Origin: Bradyrhizobium_A sp052115025
GTDB lineage: Bacteria; Pseudomonadota; Alphaproteobacteria; Rhizobiales; Xanthobacteraceae
Assembly (NCBI RefSeq): GCF_052115025.1
Contig: NZ_JBFRFW010000022.1
Coordinates: 1 to 64,000, forward strand
DNA: 64,000 bases
Reading direction: 5' to 3'
Both the position numbers and the translations under genes were made by a program. The notes under the pieces are model-generated. The model was not told the DNA's origin and did no database searches. It saw only the letters and a program-made list of their open reading frames with translations. The stretch's first letter is position 1; each line of letters starts with the position of its first letter. Below, in pieces: positions 53,606 through 61,255 of the stretch.

Positions 53606-53683
53606 CGAGACGTCCGAAGCGAGGCGGGAAACGGGTGGATCAGTGAGCCCGCCCACCTCTAAGGTGACGGGTCCCGTTCCGAC

Positions 53684-54046
53684 ATGGTGCCGCCGATGAC
53701 GATTTACAACGCCTGGTTCGATCTCAAGCCGGGGGTGAGCGACACGACCTTCAGCGACAACCTTGCCGCCTATCTCGGCCGGCTGCAGGCCGAGGGGCTG
53801 CTGGTGGGCTGGCGGCTGATGCGCCGCAAGCTCGGCCTCAGCGGCGCCGATGTCGGCGAGTTTCACCTGATGATGGAGTTCGACAGCCTGGACCAGCTCG
53901 ACCGCGCCTTTGCGCTTGTCGGGTCCCGCCGGGAGCCGGTCGAAAGCCTGCACTTTGGCGTCAACGCCCTGGTCCAGAACGTGAAATTTGCCCTCTACCG
54001 CGACTTTCCGGATCCGATCCGGCACCGTGGTGAGGAAAAATTCTAA
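53684..54046 (+). CDS. DUF6614 family small protein
   Basis: A 120-residue soluble protein. The pattern TIYNAWFDLKPGVSD, GRLQAEGLLVGWRLMRRKLG, GEFHLMMEFDSLDQLDRAF and FALYRDFPDPIRHRGEEKF matches what I recall as DUF6614, an uncharacterised family with a ferredoxin-like (dimeric alpha-beta barrel) appearance. Function unknown. The start may be ATG 53684 or ATG 53696, and the latter begins at the conserved TIYNAWF. Neither has a good ribosome site. It is divergent from the MBL hydrolase gene by 78 bases. Confidence 0.75.
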   Translation: MVPPMTIYNAWFDLKPGVSDTTFSDNLAAYLGRLQAEGLLVGWRLMRRKLGLSGADVGEFHLMMEFDSLDQLDRAFALVGSRREPVESLHFGVNALVQNVKFALYRDFPDPIRHRGEEKF

Positions 54047-54325
54047 TCCGATCAATCCCTTAATTGGATGCCGGGCGACGACGGCGGCACACCGGGCATT
54101 GACTTTCCGCCCCATAGCCGCTTTAAGTCCGCCCACTTTCGGAAAGATCTTCTTTTCGACCCGCCGCCCGGTCCATGAGGCCGGAGGTCAACGCCCGACA
54201 GCGCTGTGCGCCCTCGGGCGTCAACGTGTTTTGTGCGACGACACGCGGCGGGGCGAGACGGGATCTTCAATCATGTATCCGTCGGGGCCTGACGCTCCAC
54301 GGGTCGAGGCAGCGGGAAGGCAGAC

Positions 54326-55861
54326 GTGTTCGACAATCTGTCGGAAAAGCTTGGCGGCATTCTCGACCGGCTGACGCGGCGCGGTGCGCTGACGGAGGCT
54401 GACGTCGACGCGGCCATGCGCGAGGTTCGTCGCGCGCTGCTCGAGGCCGACGTCGCGCTCGACGTCGTGCGCAGCTTCACGGACAAGGTCCGCGAGCAGG
54501 CGATCGGCGCCACCGTCGTCAAGTCGGTGACCCCCGGCCAGATGGTGGTCAAGATCGTCCACGACCAGCTGGTCGAGACGCTGGGATCCGACAGCCAGAC
54601 CATCGACCTCAACGCCCCGGCCCCGGTCGCCATCATGATGGTGGGTCTGCAGGGCTCGGGTAAGACCACCACCACCGCGAAACTCGCCCGCCGCCTCACC
54701 CAGCGCGACAAGCGCAAGGTGCTGATGGCCTCGCTCGACGTACGCCGTCCGGCCGCGATGGAGCAGCTCGCCGTGCTCGGCCGCGACGTCGGCGTCGACA
54801 CCCTGCCGATCGTCGCCGGCCAGCAGCCGCCGCAGATCGCGACCCGTGCGCTGCAGGCCGCCAAGCTCGGCGGCTATGATGTCGTGCTGCTCGACACCGC
54901 CGGCCGCACCACGCTCGATGAAGAGATGATGGTCGAGGCCGCGCAGGTGAAGGCCGCCGGCCAGCCGCACGAGGTGCTGCTGGTCGCCGACTCCCTGACC
55001 GGCCAGGACGCCGTCAACGTCGCCCGCGCCTTCAACGAGCGCGTCGGCCTCACCGGCATCGTGCTGACCCGCGTCGACGGCGATGGCCGCGGCGGCGCCG
55101 CGCTGTCGATGCGCGCGGTCACCGGCCGGCCGATCAAGCTGATCGGTGTCGGCGAAAAGACCGACGCGCTGGAAGACTTCCATCCCAGCCGCATCGCCGG
55201 CCGCATTCTCGGCATGGGCGACGTGGTGTCGCTGGTCGAGAAGGCCGCCGCCAACATCGACGCCGAGAAGGCCGCCCGCGCCGCCGAGAAGATGCGCAAG
55301 GGCCAGTTCGACCTCGCCGACCTGCGCGACCAGTTGCTGCAGATGCAGAACATGGGCGGCCTCGGCGGCCTGATGGGGCTGATGCCCGGCATCGCCAAGA
55401 TGAAGAACCAGCTCGCCGCCGCCAATCTCGACGACAAGGTGGTGAAGCGCCAGGTCGCGATCATCGATTCGATGACCCGCGGGGAGCGCAAGAATCCCGA
55501 CATCCTCAAGGCCAGCCGCAAGAAGCGCATCGCCGCCGGCGCCGGCACCAAGGTCGAGGACGTCAACAAGCTGCTCAAGATGCACCGGAACATGGCCGAC
55601 ATGATGAAGGCCATGGGCGGCGCCAAGCGCGGCCCGCTCGCCGGCCTCGCGCAGGCGATGGGCTTTGGCGGCGGCATGCCGTCGCCCGACCAGCTCAAGG
55701 CGATGGCGGAGAAGATGCCGGGCGGATTGCCGCAGGGCATGCCGTCGCTGCCGAAGGATTTTCCGGGCGGTTCGCCGACCGGACTGCCGGGCCTCCCGGG
55801 GCTCGGAAAACCGACATTGCCGGGCCTCGGAGGTTTTCCGGGCATTGGCAAGAAGAAGTAA
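54326..55861 (+). CDS. ffh: Signal recognition particle protein Ffh
   Basis: SRP54 homologue of 511 residues that binds signal sequences on ribosomes and 4.5S RNA. The N domain is followed by the G domain, with GLQGSGKTTTTAKLA, DVRRPAAMEQL, DTAGRT and TRVDGDGRGG (Arg in place of the usual Lys, as in related alphaproteobacteria). The Met-rich M domain (about 320-440) ends in a long Gly/Pro/Met-rich tail. The GTG at 54326 has GGGAAGG upstream. Its SRP RNA gene was not found in this window. The receptor gene ftsY is 7 kb away. Confidence 0.95.
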   Translation: MFDNLSEKLGGILDRLTRRGALTEADVDAAMREVRRALLEADVALDVVRSFTDKVREQAIGATVVKSVTPGQMVVKIVHDQLVETLGSDSQTIDLNAPAPVAIMMVGLQGSGKTTTTAKLARRLTQRDKRKVLMASLDVRRPAAMEQLAVLGRDVGVDTLPIVAGQQPPQIATRALQAAKLGGYDVVLLDTAGRTTLDEEMMVEAAQVKAAGQPHEVLLVADSLTGQDAVNVARAFNERVGLTGIVLTRVDGDGRGGAALSMRAVTGRPIKLIGVGEKTDALEDFHPSRIAGRILGMGDVVSLVEKAAANIDAEKAARAAEKMRKGQFDLADLRDQLLQMQNMGGLGGLMGLMPGIAKMKNQLAAANLDDKVVKRQVAIIDSMTRGERKNPDILKASRKKRIAAGAGTKVEDVNKLLKMHRNMADMMKAMGGAKRGPLAGLAQAMGFGGGMPSPDQLKAMAEKMPGGLPQGMPSLPKDFPGGSPTGLPGLPGLGKPTLPGLGGFPGIGKKK

Positions 55862-55908
55862 CTGCCGTTTCACACCCATTCATCGAACAGACACTTAAGG
55901 AGAGACCC

Positions 55909-56226
55909 ATGTCCGTCGTGATCCGCCTCGCCCGCGCAGGCACCAAGAAGCGTCCCGTCTACCACGTCGTCGTCGCCGACTCGCGTTTCCCGCGCGATGG
56001 CCGCTTCATCGAGCGTCTTGGCCACTTCAACCCGCTGCTGCCGAAGGACAACGAAGCCCGCCTCAAGCTCGACCTCGAGAAGGTCAAGGCCTGGCTCGCC
56101 AAGGGCGCGCAGCCGTCGGACCGCGTGGCGCGCTTCCTCGATGCCGCCGGCATTGCCAAGCGCACCCCGCGCAACAACCCCGAGAAGTCCGTGCCGCGCA
56201 AGGAGCGCAAGGCCGCTGCGGCCTAA
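55909..56226 (+). CDS. rpsP: 30S ribosomal protein S16
   Basis: A 105-residue bS16 protein with the family start MSVVIRLARAGTKKRPVYHVVVADSRFPRDGR, shown here as one domain, and LGHFNPL next. It binds 16S rRNA in the body of the 30S subunit. The ATG at 55909 has an excellent ribosome site (AAGGAGAG). It lies 47 bases after ffh and is probably in the same transcript. The C-terminal tail is Lys/Ala-rich, as usual. A palindromic repeat block separates it from rimM. Confidence 0.96.
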   Translation: MSVVIRLARAGTKKRPVYHVVVADSRFPRDGRFIERLGHFNPLLPKDNEARLKLDLEKVKAWLAKGAQPSDRVARFLDAAGIAKRTPRNNPEKSVPRKERKAAAA

Positions 56227-56245
56227 GCTGGTCTGAGCTTACCGT

Positions 56246-56405
56246 GATGCCCGGCTCTGCCGCCGGGCCGTCCGGACGAGAAGCGTCTCCACCTTCTCCG
56301 CGTCATCACCGGGCCGCCGCGAAGCGGCGTGACCCGGTGATCCAGCTTCCGAGGCTGCGCAGCCAGGAAGAAAGCTGGACTGCCGGGTCAAGCCCGGCAA
56401 TGACG
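56246..56405. repeat. Composite palindromic repeat between rpsP and rimM
   Basis: Four hairpins in a row. Stem 1 is GCCCGGC / GCCGGGC (56249-56255, 56262-56268). Stem 2 is TCACCGGG / CCCGGTGA (56306-56313, 56333-56340), with an inner CGCCGC-gaa-GCGGCG. Stem 3 is TCCAGCTT / AAGCTGGA (56341-56348, 56372-56379), with an inner GGCT-GCGC-AGCC. Stem 4 is TGCCGGG / CCCGGCA (56381-56387, 56393-56399). The arrangement matches the intergenic repeats common in Bradyrhizobium relatives. Copies elsewhere could not be counted here. Confidence 0.7.
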
Positions 56406-56485
56406 CAGAATCTGAGGCGCGGCCTACGTCTCCAGTGAGCCGCCGGACAATCGCGGCTCGTGCCGGCGATGATGCTTTTCACGGA

Positions 56486-57031
56486 ATGACGCCATTGGCG
56501 CAGGACACCAAAATCTGCGTTGCCAAGATCGGCGCTGCGCACGGCGTGCGCGGCGAGGTCAAGCTGTGGCCGTTCACGGAAGATCCGCTGGCGGTGCTGC
56601 ACTATGGCCCGCTGTCGACCAAGGACGGCGCGCAGCAGTTCGAGGTGGTGCGGGCGCGGGAGGCCAGGGGCCATCTCGTCGCCGTGCTCAAGGGCATCGC
56701 CACCCGCAACGACGCCGAGCGGCTCAACGGCGTTGAACTCTACATCGCCCGCGACAGGCTGCCGCCGACCGCGGACGATGAATACTACCATGCCGACCTG
56801 ATCGGCCTGGCCGCGGAAAGCGCCGCCGGCGAGCCGATCGGCCGCGTCGTGGCTGTTCATAATTTCGGCGCCGGCGACATCATCGAGATCGCGCCGCCCA
56901 AGGGGCCGACCCTGATGCTGCCGTTCACCAATGCAGTGGTGCCGACAGTCGACCTCGCGCAGGGCCGCGTCATCATCGAGCGGCCGCAGGAAATCGAGGG
57001 CGACAGCCCGGATGCTGCCGAGCAGGACTGA
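56486..57031 (+). CDS. rimM: Ribosome maturation factor RimM
   Basis: A 181-residue RimM that assists 30S head assembly, working with S19. The N-terminal domain begins KICVAKIGAAHGVRGEVKLWPFTEDP, and the PRC-barrel domain contains YYHADLIGLAAE, GRVVAVHNFGAGDIIEI and LMLPFTNAVVPTVDL. The ATG at 56486 gives the usual N-terminus. A frame start at 56435 would lie in the repeat flank. The normal next gene, trmD, is 4.2 kb away because a four-gene cassette follows. Confidence 0.93.
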   Translation: MTPLAQDTKICVAKIGAAHGVRGEVKLWPFTEDPLAVLHYGPLSTKDGAQQFEVVRAREARGHLVAVLKGIATRNDAERLNGVELYIARDRLPPTADDEYYHADLIGLAAESAAGEPIGRVVAVHNFGAGDIIEIAPPKGPTLMLPFTNAVVPTVDLAQGRVIIERPQEIEGDSPDAAEQD

Positions 57032-57091
57032 GCGCCGCGCAGCGGCATCCGTCGCATCCTCCGACATCAGATCTGACGAGGCGAGGCGGCA

Positions 57092-57637
57092 TCAGCCGCG
57101 GCGCGCCAGCGCCGTCATCTGCCTGACGAAGGGCGCGTCCAGCGGCTCGTCCATCAACAGCCGGTACCACAGCGCGCCATAGATCGCGAACACCAGGCCA
57201 TCGCGGTGGCGCGCCTCGACGCCGGCATGGGCGAGACAACGGCGCAGCGCGTCGCGCCGCGGTTCGATCAGCCGCGCCTTGACCTTGTCGCGCAGCGCTG
57301 TGTCGAACTGCGCCTGCGCCATCAATGAGCGCAGCACCGGGCCGGCGCGCGTCGCGCCCTCGCAGACCTCAGTGAGAAACGCCGGCAGCGATTCCGTCTC
57401 GGTGATGGTGATGCGGCCTTCGGCCCAGTCCTCGAGCGCATCGAGCACGAGATCGGCCTTGCCCGGCCACCAGCGATAGATGGTCTGCTTGCCGGTGCCC
57501 GCCTGCGCCGCGATCGCATCCATCGTGACGTCGGCATAGCCGTGCGTCACCACGAGATCATAGGCCGCATCCAGGATCGCCCGCCGCGCCGTGTCGCTGC
57601 GCGGCCGTCCTCGCGCCTTGCCGTCCGTGTCGTCCAT
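57092..57637 (-). CDS. TetR family transcriptional regulator
   Basis: A 181-residue TetR-type repressor. The N-terminal helix-turn-helix is RRAILDAAYDLVVTHGYADVTMDAIAAQAGTGKQTIYRWWPGKADL, described here as one domain at about residues 19-65. The C-terminal ligand domain is unassigned. It is divergent from the oxidoreductase gene, and two copies of a GAGACT-N3-AGTYTC operator lie between them, so it probably represses that gene and perhaps itself. The ATG at 57637 is chosen because it begins just before the basic arm. The stop faces rimM. Confidence 0.88.
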   Translation of the reverse strand: MDDTDGKARGRPRSDTARRAILDAAYDLVVTHGYADVTMDAIAAQAGTGKQTIYRWWPGKADLVLDALEDWAEGRITITETESLPAFLTEVCEGATRAGPVLRSLMAQAQFDTALRDKVKARLIEPRRDALRRCLAHAGVEARHRDGLVFAIYGALWYRLLMDEPLDAPFVRQMTALARRG

Positions 57638-57694
57638 CGTCGTCAACCGCACCCTTCCCGTCTCTTGTCGTCGCTTGTCTTCTCTTGCCACCCC

Positions 57695-57723
57695 TTGCGA
57701 GACTTTTAGTCTCGGAATATATT
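57695..57723 (+). promoter_or_regulatory. Promoter of the oxidoreductase gene
   Basis: TTGCGA (57695-57700), a 17-base spacer and TATATT (57718-57723) make a good -35/-10 pair reading toward the gene at 57759. Both repeat operators overlap it, so a bound TetR-type repressor would block it. Confidence 0.5.
57699..57713. promoter_or_regulatory. Operator 1 for the divergent TetR regulator
   Basis: Perfect inverted repeat GAGACT-TTT-AGTCTC overlapping the -35 element and spacer of the oxidoreductase promoter. Same half-sites and spacing as operator 2. Confidence 0.55.
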
Positions 57724-57724
57724 C

Positions 57725-57739
57725 GAGACTGCAAGTTTC
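57725..57739. promoter_or_regulatory. Operator 2 for the divergent TetR regulator
   Basis: GAGACT-GCA-AGTTTC, one mismatch from operator 1, centred 26 bases from it and covering the expected transcription start. Two half-turn-related sites suggest cooperative binding. Confidence 0.5.
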
Positions 57740-57758
57740 GAAATTGAGGATATCGACC

Positions 57759-58862
57759 ATGGCGACCCTCGACAAGGCTTCCGCGACCCACAAGGCCTGG
57801 CGGCTGCATGCCCTCGGCGACCTCCGCTTCGACGACGTGCCGACGCCCGCGCCGGCGGATGACGGCATCGTCGCCACGGTCGAGGCCGCCATGGTGCTGT
57901 CCTATACGGGCAAGGTGTTGTCCGGCGCGGTGCCCTACGGTCTGCCGGCGCTGCCGTTCGTGCCCGGCACCAACGCCATCGCCCGTGTCGTCGCGACCGG
58001 CCGCAATGTCGGCCATGTCACCGCCGGCGACCGCGTGTTCCTGAGCCCGCACCTGCGCGCTGATGTGCCGGACCGGGAGCCGGCGCAGATCCTGATCGGC
58101 CTGACCCGGATGGGCGAGACGCCGGCGATCCACGGACTGCAGCAGCGCTGGAGCGACGGCGCCTTCACGGAGATCGCGCACTGGCCCGCCGCCTGCGCGA
58201 CGCCGCTGCGCGGCCTCGATGACCGCCCGGCGGAGGAACTGCTCGGCCTCGCCAAGCTGGTGGTGCCGTTCGGCGGCCTGCAGCGCCTGAATCTCGGCGG
58301 CGGCCAGGTCGTCATCGTTAACGGCGCCACCGGTTATTTCGGCTCCGGCGCGGTGATGCTGGCGGCAGCGATGGGCGCCGCGCGCGTGGTCGCGGTGGGC
58401 CGCGACAGTGCTGCGCTCGACAGGCTGCGCACGGCCTTCGGCCCGCGCGTCGCCCCCGCCGTTGTGACCGGCACGGATGCGGCCGCCGATCTCGCTGTCA
58501 TCCGCGCGGCCGCGGGCGGCGCGGCCGACGCCGCGATCGACCTGCTCGGCAGCGCCAAGAGCACCTCGACCACGCTGTCGACCTTGCGCGCGCTGAAGCG
58601 CGGTGGCCGTCTCGTGATCATGGGCAGCGCCGACGTGCCGCTGGAGATCTCGTTCCGCGAGCTGCTCGCCAATGACTGGGAGATCGTCGGCCAGTTCATG
58701 TACGCGCGCACCGCTCCCGGCGACCTCGCTGCGCTGGCGACTGCGGGTCTGCTCGATCTCGGCAAGATCGCGGTGAAGCGCTTTCCGCTCGCGCGCCTGC
58801 CTGATGCGATCGAAGCGGCGGCGACCATGCGGGGCCTCGACCTGACCGCGGTGATCCCCTGA
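57759..58862 (+). CDS. MDR-type oxidoreductase without zinc ligands
   Basis: A 367-residue medium-chain dehydrogenase/reductase. The cofactor-binding fold is VIVNGATGYFGSGAVMLAAA followed by RVVAVGRD. The catalytic-zinc motif GHE of alcohol dehydrogenases is replaced by GTN (FVPGTNAIARV), and no zinc-ligand Cys is seen in the usual place. It is therefore more like a zinc-free quinone oxidoreductase or enoyl reductase than a true alcohol dehydrogenase. The ATG at 57759 has GAGGA nine bases upstream. It is controlled by the divergent TetR gene, most likely. Confidence 0.85.
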   Translation: MATLDKASATHKAWRLHALGDLRFDDVPTPAPADDGIVATVEAAMVLSYTGKVLSGAVPYGLPALPFVPGTNAIARVVATGRNVGHVTAGDRVFLSPHLRADVPDREPAQILIGLTRMGETPAIHGLQQRWSDGAFTEIAHWPAACATPLRGLDDRPAEELLGLAKLVVPFGGLQRLNLGGGQVVIVNGATGYFGSGAVMLAAAMGAARVVAVGRDSAALDRLRTAFGPRVAPAVVTGTDAAADLAVIRAAAGGAADAAIDLLGSAKSTSTTLSTLRALKRGGRLVIMGSADVPLEISFRELLANDWEIVGQFMYARTAPGDLAALATAGLLDLGKIAVKRFPLARLPDAIEAAATMRGLDLTAVIP

Positions 58863-58877
58863 TCCAGGGAACGACAG

Positions 58878-59795
58878 TCAGCCCATCTGCCGGCCCTGCT
58901 GCGCCAGCCAGTCGCAGAACACCGCACTGTGCGGCGCGCTGCGCCGGGCCTGTGGGATGTAGGCGAAATAGCTACGGGCCGGCAGGCTGATCTTCGGGAA
59001 CGGCGTCACCAGGCGCCCGGCCGCGAGGTCGTCGGCGATCAGTGCCGTCGGCCCCATCGCGACACCGAGGCCGTCGAGCGCGGCCTGCAGCGTCAGATAG
59101 AAGTGGTCGAACGTCAGCGATGCCGCTGGCTCCAGCGCGGCATGCCCGGCCTCGGCGAGCCAGTCGCGCCACAGCCGCGGCATCGACGTGACATGCAGCA
59201 GCGTATGCCCAGCCAGATCCGCCACATCGGCGAGCGGCCGCTGCGTCAGCAGCGCCGGGCTGCACACCGGCAGCCGCTGCTCCGACAGCACGAAGCGCGC
59301 CGTGTAGCCATGAAAGGCATCGGGCCCGCCGCGGATCACCACGTCGAACGGCTCCGGCAGCGCATCCAGCGGATCGTTGGAGGTGGCGAGCCGCACCTCG
59401 ATATCGGGATGCTCGGCACGGAACAGCGGCATGCGCGGCAGCAGCCAGCGCAGGCTGAAGGTCGCCAGCGCATTGACCCGCAGCACCACCGCCGGCCGGT
59501 CATCACGCCGCTCACGGTGCAGTTGCACGGCTGCGGCAATGCGGTCGAGCGCGGGGCCGAACTCGGCGAGCAGGGCCGCGCCGGCCGGGGTCAGCACCAC
59601 CCGCCGGGCAGCGCGGCGGAACAGCGCCGGCGCGCCCAGCCAGTCCTCGAGCAGCTGCACCTGCTGGCTCACCGCGCCATGGGTGACGCCAAGCTCGGAG
59701 GCCGCCTCCTTGAAGCTGCCGTGACGGGCGGCCGCCTCGAAGGCGCGGACCGCGTTCAGCGGCGGCAGGCGGCGAATGCGGAAGGGCGTGATCAT
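58878..59795 (-). CDS. LysR family transcriptional regulator (GcvA-like)
   Basis: A 305-residue LysR-type regulator. The winged helix-turn-helix starts LPPLNAVRAFEAAARHGSFKEAASELGVTHGAVSQQV (one domain, about 11-50), a pattern of the GcvA/AmpR branch. The substrate-binding domain follows. It is divergent from the MFS gene (179 bases), which it probably controls, and it converges with the oxidoreductase gene 15 bases away. ATG at 59795. Confidence 0.92.
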   Translation of the reverse strand: MITPFRIRRLPPLNAVRAFEAAARHGSFKEAASELGVTHGAVSQQVQLLEDWLGAPALFRRAARRVVLTPAGAALLAEFGPALDRIAAAVQLHRERRDDRPAVVLRVNALATFSLRWLLPRMPLFRAEHPDIEVRLATSNDPLDALPEPFDVVIRGGPDAFHGYTARFVLSEQRLPVCSPALLTQRPLADVADLAGHTLLHVTSMPRLWRDWLAEAGHAALEPAASLTFDHFYLTLQAALDGLGVAMGPTALIADDLAAGRLVTPFPKISLPARSYFAYIPQARRSAPHSAVFCDWLAQQGRQMG

Positions 59796-59814
59796 GAGAT
59801 AGATTTTCTAACGC

Positions 59815-59827
59815 ATAATCCCATTAT
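59815..59827. promoter_or_regulatory. Inverted repeat between LysR and MFS genes
   Basis: ATAAT-CCC-ATTAT, a perfect 5-3-5 dyad 20 bases before the lysR-type start codon. It is a possible binding site for the LysR protein or an overlapping promoter element. Confidence 0.3.
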
Positions 59828-59973
59828 TCCTGATTTGTGACAGATATGCGAAGTGCGGCATAGTGGCGTCATAACCTGATGACGACATACGATTTCCTTG
59901 CAACGGGGCGCTGACGTCTTGACCATCGGTCGTTCAAATTTTCTGCCGCCAGCACTTGCGCCGGAGGACAGCC

Positions 59974-61188
59974 ATGACTGACGTCGTCAGCCGCAACGAC
60001 AAGGCACCGCCGTCCGGCCGCCTGCGGGCCGCGCGAACGCTGACCGCGACTGGCGTCAACCATGCACTGCATGACGGCTACACCGACCTGATCTACGTGC
60101 TGCTGCCGGTGTGGCAGGGCGAGTTCGCGCTGAGCTACGCCGTGCTGGCCCTGCTGCGCGGGCTCTATGCCGGAATGATGGCCGGGCTGCAGATTCCGGT
60201 CGGCCGGCTGGCCGAGCGGATCGACGGCAAGTTCGTGCTGATCGCCGGCACCGCGCTGTCGGCGCTCGGCTATGGGCTCGCCGGCTTCTCCGGCGGCATC
60301 ATCGGCCTTGCCTGCGCGCTGGCGCTGGCGGGCGCTGGCTCCAGCACCCAGCATCCGATCGCCTCCGCGGCAGTGTCGCGCGCCTATGGCGCGGCGGCGC
60401 GCGGACCGCTCGGCGTCTACAATTTCAGCGGCGATCTCGGCAAGGCGGCCATTCCCGCGCTCGTCTCGCTGCTGCTTGTCGTAATGTCGTGGCGGCAGGC
60501 GCTGCTGCTGCTCGCCGGCGCCGGCATCGTGGTGGCCATCGCCATGACGCTGCTGATGCCCGCGGTCGGCAAGGCACGCGCGGGCAAGGCGAAGACGGCC
60601 GCGCATGCGGGCGGTGGCCGCGGCGGCTTCCAGCTGCTGCTGTGGATCGGCATCCTCGACACCGCAGTGCGCATGGGCTTCCTGACATTCCTGCCGTTCC
60701 TGCTTCAGGCCAAGGGCGCGTCGCTGCCGACCAGCGGCCTCGCGCTGGCGCTGGTGTTCATCGGCGGCGCCGCGGGCAAGTTCACCTGCGGCTGGCTCGG
60801 CGCGCGCGTCGGCACGCTGCGCACCGTGCTGATCACCGAAGGCGGCACCGCGGCCTGCATCCTTGCCGTGCTGGCGTTGCCGCTCGCGCCTGTCATGGTG
60901 CTGCTGCCGCTGCTCGGCGTGATGCTCAACGGCACCTCGTCGGTGCTCTACGGCACCGTGCCCGAACTCGCGCCCGCCGACCGCACCGAACGTGCCTTCG
61001 CGCTGTTCTACACCGGCACGATCGGCTCCGGCGCGATCGCACCGGTGCTCTACGGTGTGCTGGGTGACGCGCTCGGCCCGGTGATGGCGACGATTGCGAC
61101 CGCCGCGACGGCGCTGATCATCTGCCCGCTGGTGCTGAACCTTGCACCGCGCCTCGCCGAGACCGACGCCCGCAGCATCGGCAACTGA
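59974..61188 (+). CDS. MFS transporter (Fsr-like)
   Basis: A 404-residue major facilitator with about twelve predicted spans. The first span region GVNHALHDGYTDLIYVLLPVWQGEFALSY recalls the fosmidomycin-resistance (Fsr) family, in which HxxxD near the N-terminus is typical. The loop after span 2 has GRLAERIDGKFVL. It is probably an efflux pump for an unidentified compound. The ATG at 59974 has GGAGG upstream. The divergent LysR gene is its likely regulator. It lies immediately before trmD (67 bases). Confidence 0.88.
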   Translation: MTDVVSRNDKAPPSGRLRAARTLTATGVNHALHDGYTDLIYVLLPVWQGEFALSYAVLALLRGLYAGMMAGLQIPVGRLAERIDGKFVLIAGTALSALGYGLAGFSGGIIGLACALALAGAGSSTQHPIASAAVSRAYGAAARGPLGVYNFSGDLGKAAIPALVSLLLVVMSWRQALLLLAGAGIVVAIAMTLLMPAVGKARAGKAKTAAHAGGGRGGFQLLLWIGILDTAVRMGFLTFLPFLLQAKGASLPTSGLALALVFIGGAAGKFTCGWLGARVGTLRTVLITEGGTAACILAVLALPLAPVMVLLPLLGVMLNGTSSVLYGTVPELAPADRTERAFALFYTGTIGSGAIAPVLYGVLGDALGPVMATIATAATALIICPLVLNLAPRLAETDARSIGN

Positions 61189-61255
61189 ACGTCATCGCAC
61201 ATCCCGCCGTGTGCCGGGTTTGACGCCGCGCGCGCGGCGGGCCAGTTTGCCGGCC

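Noticed and set aside
54047..54325. SRP (4.5S) RNA gene next to ffh
   Set aside because: The conserved GGAAGGAAGCAGC-like tetraloop core of SRP RNA is not present in this gap.
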